A stretch of DNA of 39,425 nucleotides from a virus. Shown here piece after piece: positions 4,987 to 11,936 of the stretch. The DNA is taken from positions 1 through 39,425 of IMG/VR virus record IMGVR_UViG_3300010354_000211. One strand, 5' to 3'. How positions within the stretch are numbered: the first letter of the stretch is position 1; every line of letters starts with the position of its first letter. The notes beneath the pieces are model-generated. The model saw nothing but the letters and a program-made list of their open reading frames with translations, made no database searches and was not told the DNA's origin. The translations under genes and the position numbers were made by a program.

Positions 4987-6972
4987 ATGAGCGCACCCTT
5001 CGACAGAATTCTGGCCATCGACTTCGAGACGGTGTACGACAGCCGCGAGTACACGCTACGCAAGCTCACCACGGAGGAATACATCCGAGACGTACGGTTC
5101 AAAGCCTTCGGCCTGTGCGTACACGAGCTGGGCAGTAGCGAGCCTGTCATCTGGATCAAAGGCCGAGATATCGCAGACTGGGCAGCCACCATCGACTGGA
5201 ACCGCACAGCAGTGCTGGCCCATAACGCTCAGTTCGACGTAGCGATCCTGGGATGGCACTACAACGCTCACCCCGCATTCATCTTCGACACGCTCTCGAT
5301 GGCCAGGGCGCTGCGTGGTGTCGAGGTTGGTAACAGTCTGGCCAAGCTTGCGGAAGAGTTCGGACTGCCGGCCAAGGGCACGGCGATCAACAGCACGGAT
5401 GGTCTGATCGAGTTGCCACCCCGGATTGAGAAGGAGCTTGCCGAGTACTGTGCGCATGACGTGTACCTGTGCGAGCAGATCTTCGAGCGCCTGGGCAAGG
5501 GCTACCCCAAGAGCGAGCTTCGTCTCATCGACATGACGCTCAAGATGTACACCCGCCCGCTGTTGGAGCTGGACTCGGACATGCTCACCGACGCGCTGTA
5601 TGCAGAGCGCGAACAACGCGAGGCACTGCTCAAGCGTCTGAACATTACGGACGGCGTGCTGGCAAGTAACCCGCAGTTTGCAGAGCTGCTGCGCACGCTC
5701 GGGGTGGAGCCCCCGATGAAGAACAAGCGCCCGACCGTCAAGACGCCGAACCCCGAGGGCAAGACGTTCGCCTTCGCCAAGAACGACGCGATGTTTCAGG
5801 CGCTGCTCAACGGATCGAACGAGGACGTAGCGCTGCTGTGCGAAGCCCGGCTCAAGGTGAAGTCAACAACGGAGCGCACACGGGCGCAGCGGTTCCTGGA
5901 GATATCTCAGCGTGGGCGGCTGCCTGTGCCGCTGTCTTATTACGGCGCGCTGTCGGGGCGCTGGACGGCATCAAAGGGGTCTGCGATCAACATGCAGAAC
6001 CTCAAGCGTGGGAGCTTCCTGCGCAAGGCGATCATGGCCCCCGAGGGGTATGTGCTGGCAGTCGGTGACTTGTCTCAGATCGAGCCGCGTGTGCTTGCAT
6101 GGCTGTCCGACTATGACGAGATGCTCGATATTTTCAGAGCAAAAGGAGACCCCTACGCAGAGTTCGGTGCTCAGATGTTCAATATACCGGGGATGACTAA
6201 GAAAAGCCATCCCGCTTTACGTCAGTCAGCAAAAAGCGCTTTACTAGGGGCAGGTTACGGTCTAGGGGGGGCTAGCTTCGCGGCTCAGTTGTTGGTCGGC
6301 TTCCTCGGTGCGCCACCTATCAGATACGACAAGGGCTTCGCCAAGCAGCTCGGCGTTACGTCGGACTACATCGACAGGTTCCTGGACTGGGACGAGAACA
6401 TCATCCGCATGCAGGAGATCCCGCGCGTGTGCTCCATGCAGGAGCTTCTCATTCACTGCGTGGCTGCCAAGAAGATCATCGACATCTATCGGTCAACTGC
6501 GTACCCGGTTGTCGGACTATGGGAACTCTGCGGCAGTCTTATCCAGCGCTCACTGGCAGATGGCGAAGAGTATCGCCACAAGTGTCTTGTGTTTCGCAAA
6601 GAAGAGATTGTGCTTCCCAACGGGATGAGCTTGCTGTATCCTAATTTACGCCAGCAGAAAGACGAGCGTGGGAGGCCGCAGTGGGTATACGGCTCAGAAG
6701 CCACGAAGTTGTACGCTGGAAAGATCACGAACAATATCACGCAGGCCACCGCGCGTATTGTGATGACGGACGGCATGCTCAGGACAGCTAAACGCTACCC
6801 TGTGGCAGGCACCGTGCATGATGAACAGATTGTTGTTGTACCTGAACACGAGGCTCAGGACGCACTGTCATGGGTGCTCGATCAGATGACAACAGAACCG
6901 AAGTACATGCCAGGGATTCCTCTGGCCGCTGACGGTGGCGTTCACCGACGTTATGGTCTTGCAAAGGACTGA
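4987..6972 (+). CDS. DNA polymerase, family A, with 3'-5' exonuclease (661 aa)
   Basis: This is the replicative polymerase. The exonuclease domain shows DFET (Asp12, Glu14), AHNAQFD (Asn80, Asp84) and YCAHD (Tyr154, Asp158). The polymerase domain shows motif A DLSQIEPR (Asp361), motif B R412-x3-K416-x7-Y424-G, and motif C TVHDE (Asp612). There is no 5'-nuclease domain, as in most phage PolA. ATG 4987 is chosen because the upstream frame extension is Arg/Ala-rich shadow sequence over the previous gene. The residue equivalent to E. coli Phe762 is Leu420. Codon use around motif B is richer in A/T-ending codons than elsewhere. The gene lies within a helicase, primase and nuclease block. Confidence 0.96.
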   Translation: MSAPFDRILAIDFETVYDSREYTLRKLTTEEYIRDVRFKAFGLCVHELGSSEPVIWIKGRDIADWAATIDWNRTAVLAHNAQFDVAILGWHYNAHPAFIFDTLSMARALRGVEVGNSLAKLAEEFGLPAKGTAINSTDGLIELPPRIEKELAEYCAHDVYLCEQIFERLGKGYPKSELRLIDMTLKMYTRPLLELDSDMLTDALYAEREQREALLKRLNITDGVLASNPQFAELLRTLGVEPPMKNKRPTVKTPNPEGKTFAFAKNDAMFQALLNGSNEDVALLCEARLKVKSTTERTRAQRFLEISQRGRLPVPLSYYGALSGRWTASKGSAINMQNLKRGSFLRKAIMAPEGYVLAVGDLSQIEPRVLAWLSDYDEMLDIFRAKGDPYAEFGAQMFNIPGMTKKSHPALRQSAKSALLGAGYGLGGASFAAQLLVGFLGAPPIRYDKGFAKQLGVTSDYIDRFLDWDENIIRMQEIPRVCSMQELLIHCVAAKKIIDIYRSTAYPVVGLWELCGSLIQRSLADGEEYRHKCLVFRKEEIVLPNGMSLLYPNLRQQKDERGRPQWVYGSEATKLYAGKITNNITQATARIVMTDGMLRTAKRYPVAGTVHDEQIVVVPEHEAQDALSWVLDQMTTEPKYMPGIPLAADGGVHRRYGLAKD

Positions 6973-6994
6973 TGGAGATCACTATGAGCGACGA
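6961..6994 (+). repeat. 34-nt direct repeat, copy 1 (second copy at 7146-7179)
   Basis: The two copies differ at one base. Each contains a stop, GGAG, ATG and the first MSDD/MSDE codons of a small gene. This is a duplicated translation-start cassette. Confidence 0.85.
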
Positions 6995-7157
6995 CAAAAT
7001 TCAAAAGGCATACGAGATCCTAGCCATGCTTCATACAGAAACAATGGCCGAGCTTGTGGAAACACAGCGACGTATGGATGCGATGTCCCGTTGTTGGTGG
7101 CCGATGCTTAAGCACAGGGTCAAGACCGTACTGGGTTTCAACAGCGCAAAGAACTGA
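6984..7157 (+). CDS. Small helical protein (57 aa)
   Basis: ATG 6984 (MSDDKIQKAYEILAML) follows GGAG at 6974-6977. The in-frame ATG at 6972 overlaps that ribosome site and is less likely. The product is a single long helix with a Trp-Trp segment (RCWWPMLKHRVK) and a basic C-terminus. It shares its start cassette with the next gene. Function unknown. Confidence 0.6.
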   Translation: MSDDKIQKAYEILAMLHTETMAELVETQRRMDAMSRCWWPMLKHRVKTVLGFNSAKN

Positions 7158-7179
7158 TGGAGATCACTATGAGCGACGA
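7146..7179 (+). repeat. 34-nt direct repeat, copy 2
   Basis: Matches 6961-6994 with one mismatch and supplies the ribosome site and start of the gene at 7169. Confidence 0.85.
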
Positions 7180-7300
7180 GTTCAAGCAGTGGGTGTGCAG
7201 TATCGAGAGCGGTGTTCCGCACGGCGTGGCCTGGGACAGCACGCTGGTGAAGATGTTGTGGAACTGCTGGCTTGCATCGCGGGAGATGGCCAATGTCTGA
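7169..7300 (+). CDS. Small hypothetical phage protein (43 aa)
   Basis: MSDEFKQWVCSIESGV followed by a helix ending NCWLASREMANV. The C-terminal W-x-x-W-x-A-S-R pattern is common in tiny phage proteins of unknown role. The ribosome site comes from the duplicated cassette. The end overlaps the start of the Cas4/RecB-like gene by eight bases. Confidence 0.6.
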   Translation: MSDEFKQWVCSIESGVPHGVAWDSTLVKMLWNCWLASREMANV

Positions 7301-7967
7301 GCGAATCATCCGCTGGTCGCACAGTGCGCTGAAGGACTACGAGGGGTGTGCCCGCCGGTACTATGAGGTCAAGGTGCTGGGCAAGTACCCGTTCCAGGAG
7401 ACCGACGCTACACGCTACGGCGTGGAGGTGCACAAGGCGCTGGAGAACTACATCAAGGACGGCACGCCCATACCGCCTGAGTATGCGCAGTTCAAGTCGG
7501 TGGTGGACGCGATCGTCAAGAAGCCTGGGCGCAAGTTGGCCGAGCATGAGATGGCGCTGAACAAACAGTTACAGCCCTGCGATTGGAAGGCTCCAGATGT
7601 GTGGGTGCGCGGTATTGCCGACATTTTGATCGTTGATGATGACGGGCTCGTGGCCTGGGTGGGTGACTGGAAGACGGGAAATGACAAGTACCCCGACAGA
7701 GATCAGTTGGTGCTCATGTCGATCATGGTGTTTGCACACTTCCCGCACATCCGCAAAGTGAACAGCGCGCTGTTGTTCATCGTCAAAGAGACGATGGTGA
7801 AGATGCAGATGATGCGTGAGCAGGCCGATGCCGCGTGGTGGAAGTATCGCGAACGAACCGCCCGCCTTGAGAACAGCTTTGCAAACAATGTATGGAACCC
7901 CACGCAGACACCGCTATGTAGGAAGCACTGTCCAGTTACGGGGTGCGAGTTCAACGGAAGACATTAG
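7293..7967 (+). CDS. Cas4/RecB-like PD-(D/E)XK nuclease (224 aa)
   Basis: The N-terminal box is IRWSHSALKDYEGCARRYY. Next come GVEVHKALENYI (RecB/Cas4-type His motif), Asp110 in RGIADIL, and Asp125-x-Lys127 in GDWKTG. This is the usual order for PDDEXK_1/Cas4 exonucleases. Cys19 plus Cys209, Cys213 and Cys218 near the C-terminus match the one-plus-three spacing of Fe-S Cas4/AddB enzymes, so a cluster is likely, though unproven. Such proteins resect DNA ends during phage replication or recombination. ATG 7293 overlaps the previous gene and starts at the conserved box. Confidence 0.85.
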   Translation: MSERIIRWSHSALKDYEGCARRYYEVKVLGKYPFQETDATRYGVEVHKALENYIKDGTPIPPEYAQFKSVVDAIVKKPGRKLAEHEMALNKQLQPCDWKAPDVWVRGIADILIVDDDGLVAWVGDWKTGNDKYPDRDQLVLMSIMVFAHFPHIRKVNSALLFIVKETMVKMQMMREQADAAWWKYRERTARLENSFANNVWNPTQTPLCRKHCPVTGCEFNGRH

Positions 7968-7976
7968 GAGCGACGA

Positions 7977-8216
7977 ATGACCCAGAAGAACGGCAAGAGG
8001 GACTACAAGCATGCGTACTCCTTGCAGAAAGCAAGTGGCGAGACCAAGGATCAGCTCGAGCGCCAGAAGGCGCGCCAAGCCTACGACAAGGCCGGCATAG
8101 ACCGCTCGGGTAAGCACATCGACCACATCAAGCCGCTGCGTGCTGGGGGCAAGACAACCAAGGGCAACCTGCGCCTGCGCAGTCCGAAAGCTAACGTGAG
8201 CGATAACGGGAAATGA
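7977..8216 (+). CDS. Small HNH endonuclease-like protein (79 aa)
   Basis: The C-terminal half has the HNH core: GKHIDHIKPLRAGG (His-Asp-His) then KGNLRLRSPKANVSDNGK (Asn). The N-terminal 40 residues are basic and helical. Phage members of this type may be packaging-associated nickases or free homing endonucleases. Here it sits between the Cas4-like nuclease and the helicase, so a replication or repair role is as likely. GGAGCGACGA precedes the ATG. Its stop is followed directly by the helicase start. Confidence 0.8.
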   Translation: MTQKNGKRDYKHAYSLQKASGETKDQLERQKARQAYDKAGIDRSGKHIDHIKPLRAGGKTTKGNLRLRSPKANVSDNGK

Positions 8217-8217
8217 G

Positions 8218-9783
8218 ATGGAGATTCTGGACAACAAGGCTGTGCTCATCAAGACGCGCAACCCTGCGAAGTACACCGTAATACCTAAGAGCCGCATCGT
8301 TGAGGATCACGGCAATGGCGGCTACACCGTCGCTGTTTTCTTCGGCCTCGACGAGATGCGGGTGCTCAAGAACCTGGGCGTCAAGAAGGTACTCTCGCCG
8401 ATCACGCGCAAGTACAACTGGCCCGGGCGCTACCGCCCGATGGAGCACCAAGTAGACACCGCGTCGTTCCTGACGCTGCACCGCCGAGCCTTCTGTTTTA
8501 ACGAGCCCGGCACAGGCAAGACGCTCTCAGCGCTGTGGGCGGCTGACTACCTGATGACGCGGGGTGAAGTGCGACGTGTGCTCATATTGTGCCCGTTGTC
8601 GATCATGCACAGCGCCTGGATGGGGGACATCATGAACTCGGTCATGCACCGCAGCGCAGTGGTAGCCCACCATGCGCAAGCATCGCGCAGAATCGAGCTA
8701 GTCCAGGGCGAGTACGAGTTCGTCATTTCGAACTACGAAGGGCTGAACCTGATCAGCAAGGAGGTGAATAACGATGGCCGATTCGATCTAGTAATCGTTG
8801 ACGAGGCGAACGCCTACAAGACCCCTACGACACAGCGCTGGAAGTCCTTGCAGTCGATTATACATCCGCACACCTACCTGTGGATGATGACGGGAACACC
8901 TGCATCGCAGTCGCCTGTGGACGCTTACGGTCTGGCCAAGCTGGTGAACCCCAACGGTGTGCCGAAGTTCTACACGGCATGGCGGGACAAAGTGATGAAC
9001 AAGATCACGCAGTTCAAGTGGGCACCCAAGCCAGAGTCCAAGAAGCTGGTGCACGAGGTCTTGCAGCCCGCCATCCGGTTCACCAAGGAGCAGTGCCTGG
9101 ATCTCCCACCCGTCACGACAGTCACCCGCGAAGTCGCGCTCTCACCGCAGCAGACGAAGTACTACAAGCTGCTCAAGGAACAGATGCTGGTGCAGGCCGC
9201 AGGCGAGACGATCAGCGCAGTGAATGCTGGCGTGATGGTGAGTAAGCTCTTGCAGGTCTCGTGCGGCGCAGCCTATACCGACGACAAGGAAGTTGTGGAG
9301 TTCGATGCAGCAGCCAGACTGAACGTGCTCATGGAGGTCATCGAGGAGACAGACCGCAAGGTCATTGTCTTTGCAATGTTCCGCTCAAGCATCAACACCA
9401 TCACGACGTACCTGGAGAAGCACGGCATCAACACCGCACAGATCCACGGCGACGTGAGCGCTACCAAGCGTGGGGCGATCATCAACGACTTCCAGCACAC
9501 GCCCAATGTGCGAGTCTTGGTCATGCAGCCGCAGGCCACAGCGCACGGGATCACACTCACTGCTGCCGACACGGTAGTGTTTTATGGCCCCCTGATGAGC
9601 GTCGAGATGTACTTGCAATGTATCGCGCGGGCTGACCGCAAGGGGCAAAACTCCGACAAAGTGACTGTAGTTCACATCCAAAGCAGCCCTATTGAACAAA
9701 AGATGTTCAAAGCTATGGCGTCCAAGGTAAGTGACCACGCACTGCTCGTTGGTATGTTTGATAGTGAGATGAGAAATATTTGA
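8218..9783 (+). CDS. SNF2/SF2-type DNA helicase (521 aa)
   Basis: Superfamily 2 helicase motifs appear in order. Motif I is NEPGTGKT (Lys101), motif II is VDEAN (Asp195, Glu196), and motif III is TGTP near residue 225. The C-terminal lobe reads KVIVFAMFRSSI, QIHGDVSATKRG, then motif VI CIARADRKGQ around residue 471. The second motif is DEAN instead of DEAH. The QxxxRxxRxGQ-like end fits the SNF2-like phage helicases. It likely unwinds or remodels DNA for the polymerase and nucleases encoded beside it. An 81-base gap follows. Confidence 0.92.
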   Translation: MEILDNKAVLIKTRNPAKYTVIPKSRIVEDHGNGGYTVAVFFGLDEMRVLKNLGVKKVLSPITRKYNWPGRYRPMEHQVDTASFLTLHRRAFCFNEPGTGKTLSALWAADYLMTRGEVRRVLILCPLSIMHSAWMGDIMNSVMHRSAVVAHHAQASRRIELVQGEYEFVISNYEGLNLISKEVNNDGRFDLVIVDEANAYKTPTTQRWKSLQSIIHPHTYLWMMTGTPASQSPVDAYGLAKLVNPNGVPKFYTAWRDKVMNKITQFKWAPKPESKKLVHEVLQPAIRFTKEQCLDLPPVTTVTREVALSPQQTKYYKLLKEQMLVQAAGETISAVNAGVMVSKLLQVSCGAAYTDDKEVVEFDAAARLNVLMEVIEETDRKVIVFAMFRSSINTITTYLEKHGINTAQIHGDVSATKRGAIINDFQHTPNVRVLVMQPQATAHGITLTAADTVVFYGPLMSVEMYLQCIARADRKGQNSDKVTVVHIQSSPIEQKMFKAMASKVSDHALLVGMFDSEMRNI

Positions 9784-9820
9784 AAAAGAGACAGTACAGG
9801 CCGGAGAATTAGGGTTATGA

Positions 9821-9838
9821 TTGTCAAACGTTAGACAA
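9821..9838. promoter_or_regulatory. 18-nt imperfect palindrome in the gap after the helicase gene
   Basis: TTGTCAAACGTTAGACAA is symmetric about AACGTT with one mismatched pair. It lies in one of the few intergenic gaps of the rightward operon, 27 bases before the next ATG. It is a candidate operator; no clear -35/-10 pair could be fixed around it. Confidence 0.35.
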
Positions 9839-9864
9839 ATAAAGACTCAAGACAGGAGAGAAAA

Positions 9865-10281
9865 ATGGAACACGGTAACGAACCCGCTAGCATTCCTATG
9901 GACAAGCTGGCCCGGGTGTATCGCAAGATGCAGGCCCGGATACAAGAACTGACAGCGGCCTACGAGACAGAGGTCGAGACGCTCAAGGCACAGCAAGAAG
10001 CTGTGAAGACGGCGCTCAAAGACCACATGCTGGCTCTAGGGCTCAAGTCGGTCAACACCCAGGAGGGGACAGTGATTCTCTCCACCAAGACGCGCTATTC
10101 GACCCAAGACTGGGACTCGTTTAAGGAGTTTGTGGTGGAGCACGACGCACTTGACCTGTTTGAGAAGCGTATCGCGCAGACCAACATGGCCACCTTCTTG
10201 AAAGAAAACCCCGGGGTTGTCCCACCCGGACTTAACAGTAACTCTGAGTACGCGATCAGCGTAAGAAAGCCCACAAAATGA
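9865..10281 (+). CDS. Coiled-coil replication-region protein, Gp157-like (138 aa)
   Basis: GACAGGAGAG precedes the ATG. Residues 15-58 form a long coiled coil (KLARVYRKMQARIQELTAAY and onward). The second half, GLKSVNTQEGTVILSTKTRY then DWDSFKEFVVEH, is a beta-strand pattern ending NPGVVPPGLNSNSEY. The order resembles siphovirus Gp157-like proteins placed next to single-strand binding proteins. This is a weak resemblance, and the role is inferred from place. It overlaps the next gene by four bases. Confidence 0.55.
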   Translation: MEHGNEPASIPMDKLARVYRKMQARIQELTAAYETEVETLKAQQEAVKTALKDHMLALGLKSVNTQEGTVILSTKTRYSTQDWDSFKEFVVEHDALDLFEKRIAQTNMATFLKENPGVVPPGLNSNSEYAISVRKPTK

Positions 10282-10439
10282 ACATGAACTTCACATTCAC
10301 CCAGCAGCAAGCCCAGGTCTTGCTTAACGCTTTGGCACAGCGCCCTTACGCTGAAGTCAGCGGTCTGATCGAGACGCTTATCTCACAAGCCCGTACACAA
10401 GAAGAAGCCGCAGCAAACACTAAGGAGGAACAACAATGA
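10278..10439 (+). CDS. Small hypothetical phage protein (53 aa)
   Basis: Starts MNMNFTFTQQQAQVLLNALA, coupled by ATGA to the upstream gene and overlapping the ssDNA-binding protein start the same way. It is helical with a hydrophobic face (SGLIETLISQA) and an acidic Gln/Glu tail. Similar small phage proteins ('..Q...vLnaLa.rPy.ev..li..i..Q') are common and uncharacterised. Its tail encodes the AAGGAGG ribosome site of the next gene. Confidence 0.65.
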   Translation: MNMNFTFTQQQAQVLLNALAQRPYAEVSGLIETLISQARTQEEAAANTKEEQQ

Positions 10440-11425
10440 GCAACGTAGCAATTTTCAACCCATCCCAAATACCCGCCTTCGCCCGTAAAGGCGAACTGTC
10501 GGACATGGCCAAGGCACTCGTTGGCGGTGCCGCCGGCGGCAAGCGTGTCTCTATCAAAGGCGGTGTGTTCCGCTTGATGTCTGGCGGCAAGGAAGTTGCC
10601 AACATCGAGGACAGGCACCTGGATATCGTCATGGTCAAGGCGGCCTCCAAGGTCAGCCGCGTGTTCTACGCCAAGAGTTACGACAGCGAAGCCGTCTCCG
10701 GCCCCGACTGCTGGTCTGCTGATGGTGACAAGCCCAGCCCTGACGCGGCCACCCCCCAGGCATCGCGCTGTGCAGATTGCCCCAAAAACGTCGCCGGGTC
10801 GGGTCAAGGCAATAGCCGCGCCTGCCGCTATCAACAGCGTCTGGCCGTTGTTCTTGAGAACGACATCAAGGGAGACGTGCTCCAGTTGGCTCTGCCTGCG
10901 ACTTCGATATTCGGGAAAGCCGAGGGGGATAACCGCCCACTGCAGGAGTATGCTCGTTGGCTGGTGGCCCAGGGCATCAACCCTGAAGCCGTTGTGACCC
11001 GTATGAAGTTCGACACCAAGAGCGAGTCGCCCAAGCTGCACTTCAAGGCGATGCGTTGGTTGAGCGATGAGGAGTACGAGATCGTTGAGCAGCAAGCCGC
11101 TTCTGACGACGCACTCAAGGCCATCACGATGACCGTGGCTAAGATGGACGCAGCGCCCGAGGCTCCTGCGGCTCTGGCCGGCAAACCGCCTGCTAAGGTC
11201 AAGCCTGCCCCTGCACCCGCTCCTGCAGTTGAGGAAGAGGACGAGGAAGTTGCAGCAGTAGCAGCCCCGAAAGCTGTGCGTAAAGCCAAGCCTACACCTG
11301 CTCCAGCAGTTGAGGAGCCTCAAGAGATCGAGGAGCCAGCGGTACGTAAAGAAGCACCCAAGAAGCCCGCTGTTGAAGGCAAGAGCACACTTGCTGACAT
11401 GGTGAGCGACTGGGACGACGAGTAA
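10436..11425 (+). CDS. Putative single-stranded DNA-binding protein (329 aa)
   Basis: The N-terminal 200 residues form a compact beta-rich region with four Cys: PDCWSADGD, RCADCPKN and SRACRYQQR. They could hold zinc. A long Pro/Ala/Lys/Glu linker follows (about residues 235-310), then the acidic tip MVSDWDDE. The plan of a folded domain, a disordered linker and an acidic aromatic tip is that of phage single-strand binding proteins. I assign this from architecture and position between helicase, Gp157-like protein and primase. It has a strong ribosome site, AAGGAGG. Confidence 0.6.
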   Translation: MSNVAIFNPSQIPAFARKGELSDMAKALVGGAAGGKRVSIKGGVFRLMSGGKEVANIEDRHLDIVMVKAASKVSRVFYAKSYDSEAVSGPDCWSADGDKPSPDAATPQASRCADCPKNVAGSGQGNSRACRYQQRLAVVLENDIKGDVLQLALPATSIFGKAEGDNRPLQEYARWLVAQGINPEAVVTRMKFDTKSESPKLHFKAMRWLSDEEYEIVEQQAASDDALKAITMTVAKMDAAPEAPAALAGKPPAKVKPAPAPAPAVEEEDEEVAAVAAPKAVRKAKPTPAPAVEEPQEIEEPAVRKEAPKKPAVEGKSTLADMVSDWDDE

Positions 11426-11437
11426 GGTTTTGGGGGG

Positions 11438-11460
11438 ATCGAGGACTTATGGCCCTCGAT
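11438..11460 (+). promoter_or_regulatory. Stem-loop after the ssDNA-binding protein gene
   Basis: ATCGAGG (11438-11444) pairs with CCTCGAT (11454-11460) over a nine-base loop, followed by TTAAA. The T run is too short for a strong terminator. It could attenuate transcription or stabilise the mRNA 3' end. Confidence 0.4.
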
Positions 11461-11464
11461 TTAA

Positions 11465-11782
11465 ATGCTTCAAACAAACGAACGCCCCCCGCCAATGAGT
11501 GTCGTCATGTACCACCCAAAGTTCATTGCACAAATAAAGGATCAGCCGCTTTCGCTGGGATCCCGCCTAGGAAAATGGGCTGTGGTCTTAGATGTACCTG
11601 TTGTCAGGATTGCGCGCGCAGTGGGATCAACGCGGCAGTCGGTGTACAACTGGATGAAGGGCGGTGAAGTATTCGTCGCTTACCGCCCTGCGGTTGAGCG
11701 GATCGTTGAGATATTACAGGCGTCCAAAACGTCTGAAGAAGCGTGGAGCAAGATATGCAAGGCATTCAACCTACATCACTGA
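11465..11782 (+). CDS. Helix-turn-helix DNA-binding protein (105 aa)
   Basis: A clear helix-turn-helix: VPVVRIARAVGSTRQSVYNW, then MKGGEVFVAYRPAVERIVEI. This is the Cro/XRE-like layout where the recognition helix ends in YNW. No ribosome site is good here. ATG 11465, 11495 or 11507 could each be the start, and the conserved part begins near MYHPKF. It is a candidate phage transcription regulator or replication accessory factor placed before the primase gene. Confidence 0.65.
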   Translation: MLQTNERPPPMSVVMYHPKFIAQIKDQPLSLGSRLGKWAVVLDVPVVRIARAVGSTRQSVYNWMKGGEVFVAYRPAVERIVEILQASKTSEEAWSKICKAFNLHH

Positions 11783-11916
11783 CTAACGAAGAGTTGCTGA
11801 AATACAGTTGGCTCACAGGGGCAGACAATCTGCCTGCGGCGTGGGTGTCGGAGCTGATGCTCCGACTGGAGAAGTTCGTGGACGCACTTGAGTCCGATCA
11901 AGCCGACTCCGAATAA
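11755..11916 (+). CDS. Small acidic protein (53 aa)
   Basis: ATG 11755 lies inside the end of the HTH gene, seven bases after GGAG. The product reads SLTNEELLKYSWLTGADNLP, then AAWVSELMLRLEKFVDALES, ending acidic. It is a phage-typical short helical protein. Its coupling to the HTH gene suggests a joint role. Confidence 0.65.
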   Translation: MQGIQPTSLTNEELLKYSWLTGADNLPAAWVSELMLRLEKFVDALESDQADSE

Positions 11917-11936
11917 CCCCTAGAAAAGGTCTCTAC

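Noticed and set aside
11449-11667. 72-codon frame overlapping the HTH gene
   Set aside because: It has a reasonable ribosome-like site, but the product is Cys/Arg-rich without motifs, while the other frame has a clear helix-turn-helix.
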